A stretch of DNA of 16,611 nucleotides from Parvularculaceae bacterium. GTDB lineage: Bacteria; Pseudomonadota; Alphaproteobacteria; Caulobacterales; Parvularculaceae. Made by a program: the position numbers and the translations under genes. Shown here in pieces: positions 1 to 5,275 of this stretch. The DNA lies in contig SHAI01000024.1 in assembly GCA_004213235.1 (NCBI GenBank), positions 1 through 16,611 on the forward strand. The letters run 5' to 3'. The notes under the pieces were generated by a model. It had not been told where the DNA came from, did not search any database, and worked only from the letters and a program-made list of their open reading frames with translations. How positions within the stretch are numbered: position 1 is the first letter of the stretch; every line of letters starts with the position of its first letter.

Positions 1-276
1 AAACCGGCGACCTCACTTGACGAATATGAAGGTGAAGACCGCGAGGTTGTCGAACAAATCATTGATTTGATTGATACGCGTGTGCGCCCGGCAGTTGCCG
101 CAGATGGCGGCGACATTGTATTCAAACATTATGAGCCGCGCACCGGCGTTGTTTTCCTCTCCTTGCATGGATCTTGCCAGGGGTGTCCGTCATCGACCTA
201 CACCCTAAAGGCCGGAATTGAGAACATGCTGAAGCATTATGTGCCTGAAGTCGTAAAGGTTGAGCCGATCATATAG
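1..276 (+). CDS. Nfu-family Fe-S cluster scaffold, C-terminal part (5' end outside window)
   Basis: The reading frame is open from the first base and ends at TAG 274-276, so this is the C-terminal 91 residues of a longer protein. It shows the NifU C-terminal (Nfu) domain: the D-G-G-D-I segment near fragment residues 35-39, then GSCQGCPSS with the CxxC pair at residues 59 and 62. That pair binds a 4Fe-4S cluster between two subunits. Nfu proteins carry clusters from the assembly machinery to target apoproteins in the cytoplasm. Alphaproteobacterial Nfu proteins usually also have an N-terminal Nfu_N domain, which would lie upstream of this window. A TTG at 67 is only an internal codon and not the start. 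The next gene follows 12 nt downstream, and its ribosome binding site overlaps this stop, so the two are probably co-transcribed. Confidence 0.93.
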   Translation, partial: KPATSLDEYEGEDREVVEQIIDLIDTRVRPAVAADGGDIVFKHYEPRTGVVFLSLHGSCQGCPSSTYTLKAGIENMLKHYVPEVVKVEPII

Positions 277-288
277 GAGCTTAGCCCG

Positions 289-759
289 ATGCAACCCCGC
301 ATGAGCATGATAACCTTGGGTGTTGATGACCTGCCGCGCGCCGTTGCGTTTTATCACGCAGGACTCGGGTTTCCAATTAATCAACAAGACGACAATATTG
401 CCTTCTTCGACCTGTACGGAACCTGGCTGGGGCTATACGGACGAAAAGCACTTGCCGAAGACGCCGGTGTAGATGCAACCGGAACTGGTTTTCGCGGGGT
501 AGCCATCGCACATAATGTCAGTAGTCGGCAGGAAGTGGACGATGTTATAACCCTTGCACGCGCAGCAGGTGCCAAGATTGTAAAACCGGCGCAAGAGGTA
601 TTTTGGGGCGGCTATAGCGGGTATTTCAAGGACCCTGACGGGCACCTTTGGGAAATTGCCCATAACCCGTTCTTCTGGATTGGGCCTGATGACCGCCCGG
701 GGTCGACATCAAAAGAAAGCTCCCCCAAGATCCCGCCGTCACACACTGATCAACCATGA
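289..759 (+). CDS. VOC-family (glyoxalase/bleomycin-resistance fold) protein
   Basis: A 156-residue protein of the vicinal oxygen chelate superfamily. The first beta-alpha unit (residues 5-30) has the typical pattern of a hydrophobic strand followed by DLPRAVAFYHAGLGF. The second half (residues 100-125) has the GYSGYFKDPDGHLWEIAHNP signature, whose Glu is a usual metal ligand. The usual ligand of the first strand is not obvious (ITLGV), so metal binding and catalysis are uncertain. The substrate cannot be told from sequence. The last ~20 residues are a Ser/Pro/Lys-rich tail beyond the fold. ATG 289 is chosen because AGGAG at 275-279 precedes it by 9 nt; an in-frame ATG at 301 is a weaker alternative. 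It sits between nfu and a dodecin gene with short gaps, which suggests one transcript. Confidence 0.85.
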   Translation: MQPRMSMITLGVDDLPRAVAFYHAGLGFPINQQDDNIAFFDLYGTWLGLYGRKALAEDAGVDATGTGFRGVAIAHNVSSRQEVDDVITLARAAGAKIVKPAQEVFWGGYSGYFKDPDGHLWEIAHNPFFWIGPDDRPGSTSKESSPKIPPSHTDQP

Positions 760-774
760 ATAGGGAAAACCATA

Positions 775-984
775 ATGGCCAACACATACGCAATCTCAAA
801 AGTTGTCGGCACGTCGGAAAAATCGATCGAAGACGCAATTGATAACGCCATCGATACTGCGTCAAAATCGATCAAAAATCTTGACTGGTTCGAAGTGATA
901 GAAAGTCGCGGCTACATCAAGGATAACAAGGTAGCGTATTATCAGGTTTCCCTGGAACTCGGGTTTCGTTACGATAAAAGCTAA
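775..984 (+). CDS. Dodecin family flavin-binding protein
   Basis: A 69-residue protein of dodecin length. Dodecins assemble as hollow dodecamers that sequester or buffer flavins such as FMN or riboflavin in the cytoplasm. The sequence carries the family features: an N-terminal strand (YAISKVVGTS), one amphipathic helix (SIEDAIDNAIDTASKSI), the NLDWFEVIESRGYI segment with the Trp that stacks on the flavin ring, and YYQVSLELGFR with the conserved Gln. The start is supported by AGGGA at 762-766, 8 nt upstream of ATG 775. It begins 15 nt after the VOC gene, so they probably share a transcript. The reason for the pairing is unknown. The next gene is a predicted flavoenzyme, which would fit a flavin theme, but that is inference only. 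Confidence 0.92.
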   Translation: MANTYAISKVVGTSEKSIEDAIDNAIDTASKSIKNLDWFEVIESRGYIKDNKVAYYQVSLELGFRYDKS

Positions 985-1060
985 TCACTTACAGCGATTT
1001 CATCCGGCCTTTTCCGCCCCCTTCCAAATAGCAGCATGCCGTTCAATAAACGGAGTAATA

Positions 1061-1654
1061 ATGTCTGATAAAATGATCAATGATGAAGCCATGGACATCA
1101 TCTTCCGGGAGGCGCGCACGCGAAACGGGTGGGATGAGCGGCCTGTGACAACAACCCTGGTGCAGGCCGTTTATGACCTGATGAAATGGGGGCCGACATC
1201 GGCGAATTGCTCACCGGCGCGATTTGTTTTCGTCACGTCTGACGCGGCGAAAGCGCGCTTGAAACCACACCTCATGGAGTCAAATGTTGACAAGACCATA
1301 ACCGCAGGCGCGTGCGTGATCATTGGGCATGATATGGCATTTTTCGATGATTTGCCGAAACTGTTTCCCCATGCGGATGCAAAAAGCTGGTTTGTCGGCA
1401 ACCAGGCGCTCATCGAAGAAACAGCTTTTCGCAATGGAACATTGCAGGGGGCATATTTTATGATCGCGGCGCGCGCACTCGGCCTGGACTGCGGACCAAT
1501 GTCCGGTTTTGACAAAGAAGGTGTCGACAAAGAGTTTTTTGCCGGAACGACGATCAAATCGAACTTTCTGTGCAATATCGGTTACGGTACGGACGAAAAC
1601 CTTTTTCCGCGCAGCCCCCGTCTCGCATTTGAAGAGGCTTGCCAAATCGTCTAG
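1061..1654 (+). CDS. rutE: RutE-like malonic semialdehyde reductase (nitroreductase family)
   Basis: A 197-residue flavin-dependent nitroreductase-fold protein. It matches the RutE/HadB subfamily by length and by motifs: MKWGPTSANCSPARFVFV (residues ~41-58, FMN phosphate site region), WFVGNQALIEETAFRNGTLQGAYFMIAARALGLDCGPMSGF (central part) and a C-terminal NIGYG segment. In E. coli RutE helps reduce malonic semialdehyde to 3-hydroxypropionate during pyrimidine breakdown. No other rut gene is in the window, so here it is an orphan and may act as a general semialdehyde or nitro reductase. ATG 1061 has GGAG at 1052-1055. The 76-nt gap to the dodecin gene leaves open whether it has its own promoter. 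Its last codons and stop (TAG 1652-1654) lie inside the first unit of a tandem repeat. The symbol is by family resemblance; the substrate is not proven. Confidence 0.82.
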   Translation: MSDKMINDEAMDIIFREARTRNGWDERPVTTTLVQAVYDLMKWGPTSANCSPARFVFVTSDAAKARLKPHLMESNVDKTITAGACVIIGHDMAFFDDLPKLFPHADAKSWFVGNQALIEETAFRNGTLQGAYFMIAARALGLDCGPMSGFDKEGVDKEFFAGTTIKSNFLCNIGYGTDENLFPRSPRLAFEEACQIV

Positions 1655-1731
1655 GCATCCAGAGCGCCTAAATACCCAGATCACCCTGACATACAGGTCG
1701 CCTAAACATCCAGACCGTATGGGCAAGCAGA
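1647..1731. repeat. Degenerate 17-bp tandem repeat at the 3' end of the rutE-like gene
   Basis: Units begin at 1647, 1664, 1681, 1698 and 1715, exactly 17 bp apart. Taking the 1698-1714 unit (TCGCCTAAACATCCAGA) as reference, the units at 1647 and 1664 each match at 14 of 17 positions, the one at 1681 at 11, and the last at 9. The fifth is therefore marginal. The first unit contains the end of the coding sequence and its stop codon. TAGGC and GCCTA in neighbouring units can also pair with each other. Counts were made by eye. Confidence 0.75.
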
Positions 1732-1741
1732 TAGTTTAGGC

Positions 1742-1773
1742 AAAAAGTGACGCAGCCCTGTTTGTCGCGTCAC
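1742..1773 (-). terminator. Rho-independent terminator of the minus-strand regulator gene
   Basis: Read on the minus strand, GTGACGC (1773-1767) pairs with GCGTCAC (1753-1747) around a 13-nt loop and is followed directly by five T residues (1746-1742). The stop codon of the XRE gene (1772-1770) lies in the first arm. The shape fits intrinsic termination of the leftward transcript, just before the convergent rutE-like gene. Confidence 0.7.
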
Positions 1774-1985
1774 CCATCAGGGTCAAAGCTAAACACATCC
1801 TCAAACGGCACAGCAAACTCGGCTGAAATTCGAAACGCCAACTCCAGTGATGGCGCATATTTTCCCTGCTCAATGGCGTTTATCGTCTGACGCGTGGCAC
1901 CAACATGATCGCCAAGCGCCTGCTGCGACAAACGCCGTGCTTGCCGCAGTTCCTTGATACAGTTTTGCACACGCCCTTTTTTCAT
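1770..1985 (-). CDS. Small XRE-family transcriptional regulator
   Basis: A 71-residue protein that is almost entirely one helix-turn-helix domain. After a short N-terminus, residues ~9-65 carry IKELRQARRLSQQALGDHV and ATRQTINAIEQGKYAPSLELAFRIS, ending in VPFEDVFSF. This is the compact YozG-like group of XRE regulators, which is commonly encoded beside small membrane proteins containing a DERD motif. Here that partner is directly upstream with 12 nt between them, so the two are almost certainly one operon. ATG 1985 is used; the upstream bases show no clear Shine-Dalgarno sequence, so translational coupling to the membrane gene is plausible. The likely role is repression of its own operon through the palindrome at 2496-2513, which is inference. 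Confidence 0.9.
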   Translation of the reverse strand: MKKGRVQNCIKELRQARRLSQQALGDHVGATRQTINAIEQGKYAPSLELAFRISAEFAVPFEDVFSFDPDG

Positions 1986-1997
1986 CGACGGTTTAAA

Positions 1998-2456
1998 TCA
2001 CTTTCGGTACATAATCAGTGTCGAAACCAGCTTCACCGCATGACCAGCCAAAAGCAGCGAGAACAGAACGTAGAAAATCTCCGTGGGCGAGCCTAATTCC
2101 AAAAACTCATTCAACACCGGATAATCCGACTGATAGAGGCGTCGAAGTAAGGTATTGACGATGATGACATTAATGACGACGGCGAGAAAAATGCCGGCAC
2201 TTGCCTCCGCGCGCGCCTCAATCGCAAGATCACGTTCATCTTTGTCCGTTTTCGCGCTGCCGCCAGAGAAAATCACACCGCTCCAAATGCTCTCCGCGAT
2301 AATTACCAAAACGATGCAAATGACATAAGTTGTCAGCAAGAAACCCGGCGTGGCCTCAACAAAGCGCCAGTCTTCGGTCAGGCGCATGGTCAGATAAAGA
2401 AATATCAACACTGTCGTTACCAGCGATGCGATTGAATATTGTTCGGTTTTGGTCAT
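1998..2456 (-). CDS. DUF2178-like four-helix membrane protein, partner of the XRE regulator
   Basis: A protein of about 152 residues with four hydrophobic stretches: near residues 8-24, 38-60, 85-105 and 122-148. A charged loop between the second and third contains KTDKDERDLAIEARAEASAG, the DERD-type motif seen in small membrane proteins (DUF2178-like) paired with YozG-type XRE regulators. Function is unknown in the family. ATG 2456 is chosen because GGAG lies 8 nt upstream of it on the minus strand. A GTG three codons further upstream (2465) is in frame but leaves no room for a ribosome binding site. It is the first gene of the regulator operon. The amidase gene upstream is co-oriented but separated by about 98 nt that contain a candidate promoter and operator. 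Confidence 0.8.
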   Translation of the reverse strand: MTKTEQYSIASLVTTVLIFLYLTMRLTEDWRFVEATPGFLLTTYVICIVLVIIAESIWSGVIFSGGSAKTDKDERDLAIEARAEASAGIFLAVVINVIIVNTLLRRLYQSDYPVLNEFLELGSPTEIFYVLFSLLLAGHAVKLVSTLIMYRK

Positions 2457-2495
2457 TTCTAGCACTCCAGCATTGCCCCCTCACCAAAAAGTGAG

Positions 2496-2513
2496 TGTAA
2501 AACATTTTTTACA
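2496..2513. promoter_or_regulatory. Perfect 7-bp inverted repeat, candidate operator of the XRE/membrane-protein operon
   Basis: TGTAAAA (2496-2502) and TTTTACA (2507-2513) are exact inverted copies around a 4-nt spacer. The site lies about 40 bp upstream of the membrane-protein start and directly beside a possible minus-strand -10 element. A second, shorter inverted repeat (CTCAC 2480-2484 and GTGAG 2491-2495) sits next to it. Position and symmetry fit binding by a dimeric XRE repressor, namely the one encoded by this operon. Confidence 0.5.
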
Positions 2514-2539
2514 TATAATTCGCACTCCAAAGAATGCAA
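2512..2539 (-). promoter_or_regulatory. Candidate promoter of the membrane-protein/XRE operon
   Basis: On the minus strand TTGCAT (2539-2534) and TATATG (2517-2512) are 16 bp apart and resemble -35 and -10 elements. The -10 abuts the palindrome at 2496-2513, so a bound repressor would cover the transcription start. Matches are partial, so this is a candidate only. Confidence 0.4.
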
Positions 2540-2554
2540 GCCATGGCGCACTAC

Positions 2555-3181
2555 TTATTTTAAGTGCCGTTTCAACACATCTTCTTCAAGCTGCTCCCAT
2601 GGAAAATGTTGGCCGGGGTCGGTACGCCGCATTGGGTCTAGTCTGGCGTGGCTGACCACGTGACGCAGATTTGGATATTTGGCCCAGGCATAGCGGATGA
2701 TGTTGGCCGTGGCGCGCACCTGCCACATCGAGAAGCGATCAGGTTTTTCACGAGCCTGCCGGTTGACGATTTCAATTCCGAGCGATCGATGGTTTAGATG
2801 GGTGGCCCCATGGGCAACATTTCGATGATGACACCGGCTTCTGACATGCCAGGCCGCACGTCGTTCCGGTGCCGTTGCCCACACATGACACCCATGGGCA
2901 GCTTCGTCTTCATCGGGAACAAGCCAGTGATAGCTCGCCCGCCCCTCGCGCATTACCGAAAATGCCCCATCAGTGGAACTCCCCGCCGTGGCGTGCACAA
3001 CAATCAGCACCACCCCCGACAATGGATCCACCCGACGCGCCGACGTACACGTTCGCGCAATACGCCGAGCCGTTGGATACCATTTCTCGCGAAGCAGCGC
3101 ATTCACAGACCGTTGGTTCACGGGAAGATCGAACTGGAAGGATTTCGGGTCGCGATTTTGGGAGGGGGCTAGAACGCACAT
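2555..3181 (-). CDS. N-acetylmuramoyl-L-alanine amidase, Amidase_2 (AmpD-like) domain
   Basis: A 208-residue zinc amidase that would cut the bond between MurNAc and L-Ala in peptidoglycan or its fragments. The domain spans about residues 55-205. Candidate zinc ligands are His63 (VVHATAG), His178 (VSHARLD) and Asp188 (RRTDPGQHF). The catalytic Glu fits Glu137 in SLGIEIVN, and YHWLVPDED (residues 84-92) is the usual second strand. The first ~50 residues are basic and not recognisable, with no clear signal peptide. It may therefore act on recycled muropeptides in the cytoplasm, or the true start may differ. ATG 3181 has AAAGG 5 nt upstream on its strand. It is divergent from tsaB with only 51 nt between the starts. 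Family assignment is firm; substrate and location are not. Confidence 0.85.
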   Translation of the reverse strand: MCVLAPSQNRDPKSFQFDLPVNQRSVNALLREKWYPTARRIARTCTSARRVDPLSGVVLIVVHATAGSSTDGAFSVMREGRASYHWLVPDEDEAAHGCHVWATAPERRAAWHVRSRCHHRNVAHGATHLNHRSLGIEIVNRQAREKPDRFSMWQVRATANIIRYAWAKYPNLRHVVSHARLDPMRRTDPGQHFPWEQLEEDVLKRHLK

Positions 3182-3232
3182 ATGGACCTTTACACTTTAC
3201 AATCTTTCGCTCGCCCGCAATTACCTGTCGCC

Positions 3233-3910
3233 ATGTTAACGCTCGCCCTTGATACCGCTTTGCAAGCTTGCTCAATCGCCATCCTAAGGGGAAAGGACGT
3301 GGCGGTCGAAAACTTCAACCTGCTGGAGAAAGGGCATGCGGAAGTTCTGCCGCCGATGGTTGCTCGCGGGCTTGAACAGGCTGGCATCGGAGCGGCGCAG
3401 CTGGACCGAATAGTCGTCACCATCGGGCCCGGCGGGTTTACCGGCATACGCGTTGGGCTTGCCTTTGCGCGCGCGCTTGGCATCGGAACAAGCGCGCGAG
3501 TGGTCGGTATCAATAGTTTGTCAGCGCTTCGGGCTTCTCACATTCATCAAGGCCCGTGCGCGTGCGTGATCAATGCACGACGTGGAGAGGTTTTTGCCGC
3601 ACTTTATAGTCCTGAAGGCGAGGTGATCATCCCGCCTTTCGCCGCGACGCCGGAGGATGCGCTGTCTCGTTTACACACGGCTTTTGGCGATACCCCCCTC
3701 CAACTCATCGGGGACGGTGCTCCCCTCTTGCCGACGCACCCAAATAATTGGACAACAGATAGTCCTGACGCTCAGATTTGCCCGGTCGCCCTTGCGCACC
3801 TTGGACAAAACGTGGACCCGCAGAAAAATCCTCCGGACCCGATTTATTTGCGTGCGCCCGATGCAAAAAAGAGCGCAGCCCCGTTATTTGCTGGATTGAT
3901 CAAACAATGA
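3233..3910 (+). CDS. tsaB: tRNA N6-threonylcarbamoyladenosine biosynthesis protein TsaB
   Basis: A 225-residue protein, close to the usual TsaB length. TsaB is the inactive ASKHA-fold partner that activates TsaD in the TsaBCDE pathway making t6A37 in ANN-decoding tRNAs. It opens with LTLALDTALQACSIAIL (residues 2-18). The family signature VVTIGPGGFTGIRVGLAFARALG is at residues 61-83. ATG 3233 is chosen because the family begins at this LALDT strand. An in-frame ATG at 3182 would add 17 residues outside the family, and no strong Shine-Dalgarno separates the two choices. Its stop overlaps the rimI start by 4 nt, a common tsaB-rimI arrangement. Confidence 0.93.
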   Translation: MLTLALDTALQACSIAILRGKDVAVENFNLLEKGHAEVLPPMVARGLEQAGIGAAQLDRIVVTIGPGGFTGIRVGLAFARALGIGTSARVVGINSLSALRASHIHQGPCACVINARRGEVFAALYSPEGEVIIPPFAATPEDALSRLHTAFGDTPLQLIGDGAPLLPTHPNNWTTDSPDAQICPVALAHLGQNVDPQKNPPDPIYLRAPDAKKSAAPLFAGLIKQ

Positions 3911-4374
3911 GCACCGAGGCATACCGCATTGAACCCGCCGCGCCACATGATTTCGCGCTTATCGACGCGATTGAAAAAGTCGCCTTCGGCGCGGCGTCAT
4001 GGGGGTCGGGGGATGTTGCACAAACAGCAAGGATTGACGGTGTCTCAACATTGCTTGCGCGCGGGGAAACCAGCCATGATGTGTCCGGCTTCCTGCTTTG
4101 GCGCATGGCTGGCGAAGATGCAGAAATACTCACTATCGGCGTGCTACCAACCGACAGGCGCAAAGGCATAGGTGCGGCGCTTGTGCGTAAATGCCTGGAC
4201 GCCTGCGAGATCGCCGGTGCCCGGAGACTTATCCTGGAGGTCGCAGCTGACAATCGAAGTGCGCTTGCGCTCTACCATTCGCTTGGATTTGAAGAATTCG
4301 CCCACAGGCCGCGCTATTATCGAAACGGGGCGGACGCGCTGTTAATGGCAAGGGGGCTCCATCCTGGCGCGTAA
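3907..4374 (+). CDS. rimI: Ribosomal-protein-alanine N-acetyltransferase RimI (GNAT)
   Basis: A 155-residue GNAT acetyltransferase. RimI acetylates the N-terminal alanine of ribosomal protein S18 using acetyl-CoA. The acetyl-CoA pyrophosphate loop is RRKGIGAALVRK, following the ILTIGVLPTD strand (together about residues 75-97). Motif B is NRSALALYHSLGFEE, followed by a HRPRYYRNGADALLMAR tail typical of RimI. The start ATG 3907 overlaps the tsaB stop (ATGA), so translation is probably coupled. This pairing supports RimI over other GNAT functions, although a broader protein N-acetyltransferase role is possible. Confidence 0.92.
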   Translation: MSTEAYRIEPAAPHDFALIDAIEKVAFGAASWGSGDVAQTARIDGVSTLLARGETSHDVSGFLLWRMAGEDAEILTIGVLPTDRRKGIGAALVRKCLDACEIAGARRLILEVAADNRSALALYHSLGFEEFAHRPRYYRNGADALLMARGLHPGA

Positions 4375-4384
4375 ACGGCCCTTC

Positions 4385-4431
4385 GCACGCAACGAGGCGC
4401 TGTGCACGCAACAGGGCGATTTGCACAAAAG
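4385..4431. repeat. 19-nt direct repeat between rimI and fur
   Basis: GCACGCAAC occurs at 4385-4393 and again at 4404-4412. The rest of the unit is similar (GAGGCG against AGGGCG). GCACAAAAG begins at 4423 in the same 19-nt register as a partial third copy. The repeat lies in the 195-nt gap before the Fur-family gene and could hold a regulator in register with nearly two helical turns. No function is proven. Confidence 0.5.
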
Positions 4432-4460
4432 GATAGTTAGATAATCGCGTGATAATATCT
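4432..4460 (+). promoter_or_regulatory. Candidate Fur-like box upstream of the Fur/Mur gene
   Basis: GATAAT occurs at 4440-4445 and 4451-4456, 11 bp apart, preceded by GATAGT at 4432-4437. Classical Fur boxes are built of GATAAT hexamers, though with tighter spacing. AGATA (4439-4443) and TATCT (4456-4460) also form a short inverted repeat. The position 110-140 bp upstream of the regulator would suit autoregulation. The match is partial. Confidence 0.35.
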
Positions 4461-4569
4461 GCCGATATGCAATCACGGTGTTGCGATAAAACCCCGGCAT
4501 GTGGTGTAAGACTGTGATCAATACGGCGACCCGAGACGTAATTATGCGCAGCTCACAAGGATTGATGCG

Positions 4570-5004
4570 ATGATGGACCGGCTGGAGAAGATCTGTACCG
4601 ACAGAGGCATGCGGATGACCGAACAACGCCGCGTGATTGCACGGGTTTTGTCAGTTTCCGACGACCATCCAGATGTCGAAGAAATCCATCGCCGCGCCGT
4701 GGAAATCGACAAACGCATTTCCATTGCAACTGTGTACCGCACGATGCGCTTGTTCGAGGAAGCAGGTGTTGTTGAACGCCATGATTTTCAGGATGGCCGA
4801 TCGCGCTATGAAGAAGCAAAAGACGACCATCATGATCATTTGATTGACCTGCGCTCGGGCAAAGTCATCGAATTCGTGAACGAAGAAATAGAGCGCTTGC
4901 AGGAACGTATTGCGCGGGAGCTGGGATATAAACTGGTGGAACACCGGTTGGAACTTTACGGCGTACCCCTTCCGAAAAGCGACACGGATGACGCCGGCAA
5001 TTAG
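4570..5004 (+). CDS. fur: Fur/Mur-family metalloregulator
   Basis: A 144-residue Fur-family repressor. The winged helix spans about residues 10-78, with recognition helix SIATVYRTMRLFEEAGVV. The metal-binding dimerisation part begins at HHDH (87-90) and continues with LIDLRSGKVIEFVNEEIERLQERIARELGY and EHRLELYGVPL. Where E. coli Fur has a CxxC zinc site the sequence reads LIDLRSGK without cysteines. This is usual for alphaproteobacterial Fur, which in several species senses manganese and is called Mur. The HHDHL pattern separates it from Irr. ATG 4570 has AAGGA at 4557-4561, 8 nt upstream. Iron versus manganese cannot be decided from sequence. The 195-nt upstream gap suggests its own promoter. 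Confidence 0.9.
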   Translation: MMDRLEKICTDRGMRMTEQRRVIARVLSVSDDHPDVEEIHRRAVEIDKRISIATVYRTMRLFEEAGVVERHDFQDGRSRYEEAKDDHHDHLIDLRSGKVIEFVNEEIERLQERIARELGYKLVEHRLELYGVPLPKSDTDDAGN

Positions 5005-5013
5005 AGTTTGCCG
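4995..5013 (+). terminator. Weak hairpin at the fur stop codon
   Basis: CGGCAA (4995-5000) and TTGCCG (5008-5013) can pair around a 7-nt loop that includes the fur stop. No T-tract follows directly; CCTTTT comes only about 15 nt later. It may help end the transcript, but it is not a convincing intrinsic terminator. Confidence 0.3.
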
Positions 5014-5163
5014 CGCGCCCTCGCTCCTTTTGACGGCTCCCATCGCGATCATGGCTTCCAGCGAAGCCTTTTAACGAAAAGCATCTTATCGCAACCGAAA
5101 CTGGTTAATTTGACAAAAGTTCCGTTAACGCGCGCCTGAGCCGCGCTAAGGCGCACCACGCAG

Positions 5164-5191
5164 TTGCGAGGCGCGCCGTGCAGATTATATG
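5164..5191 (+). promoter_or_regulatory. Candidate promoter of the miaB operon
   Basis: TTGCGA (5164-5169) and TATATG (5186-5191) are 16 bp apart and resemble -35 and -10 elements, about 85 bp before the miaB start. This is the best candidate I see in the 271-nt gap after fur. The perfect palindrome GGCGCGCC (5170-5177) sits in the spacer. Confidence 0.35.
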
Positions 5192-5275
5192 TGTCGTCCC
5201 TGGATTTGCACCGAACCCGTTCGTGCGCCATAAGCCCGGTTGTTTTTTGACGAGCCCAAAATAGGCGAAAACGCG

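Noticed and set aside
1280..1726. Long minus-strand open frame opposite the rutE-like gene, with a periodic peptide near its start
   Set aside because: It is antisense to a clear nitroreductase coding sequence. The periodicity is explained by the 17-bp repeat, and there is no recognisable domain or ribosome binding site.
2798..3252. Several long plus-strand open frames opposite the amidase gene
   Set aside because: They are frame shadows. The minus-strand frame carries all amidase motifs in order, while the plus frames show Arg/Pro/Thr-rich sequence without domains.
4870..4970. Missing CxxC zinc motif in the Fur-family protein as a possible loss of function
   Set aside because: Alphaproteobacterial Fur/Mur proteins normally lack this motif, so it is a family trait and not an anomaly.
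5110..5138. TTGACA at 5110-5115 as a strong -35 element for miaB
   Set aside because: No -10-like sequence lies 16-18 bp downstream; that position reads CGCCTG.
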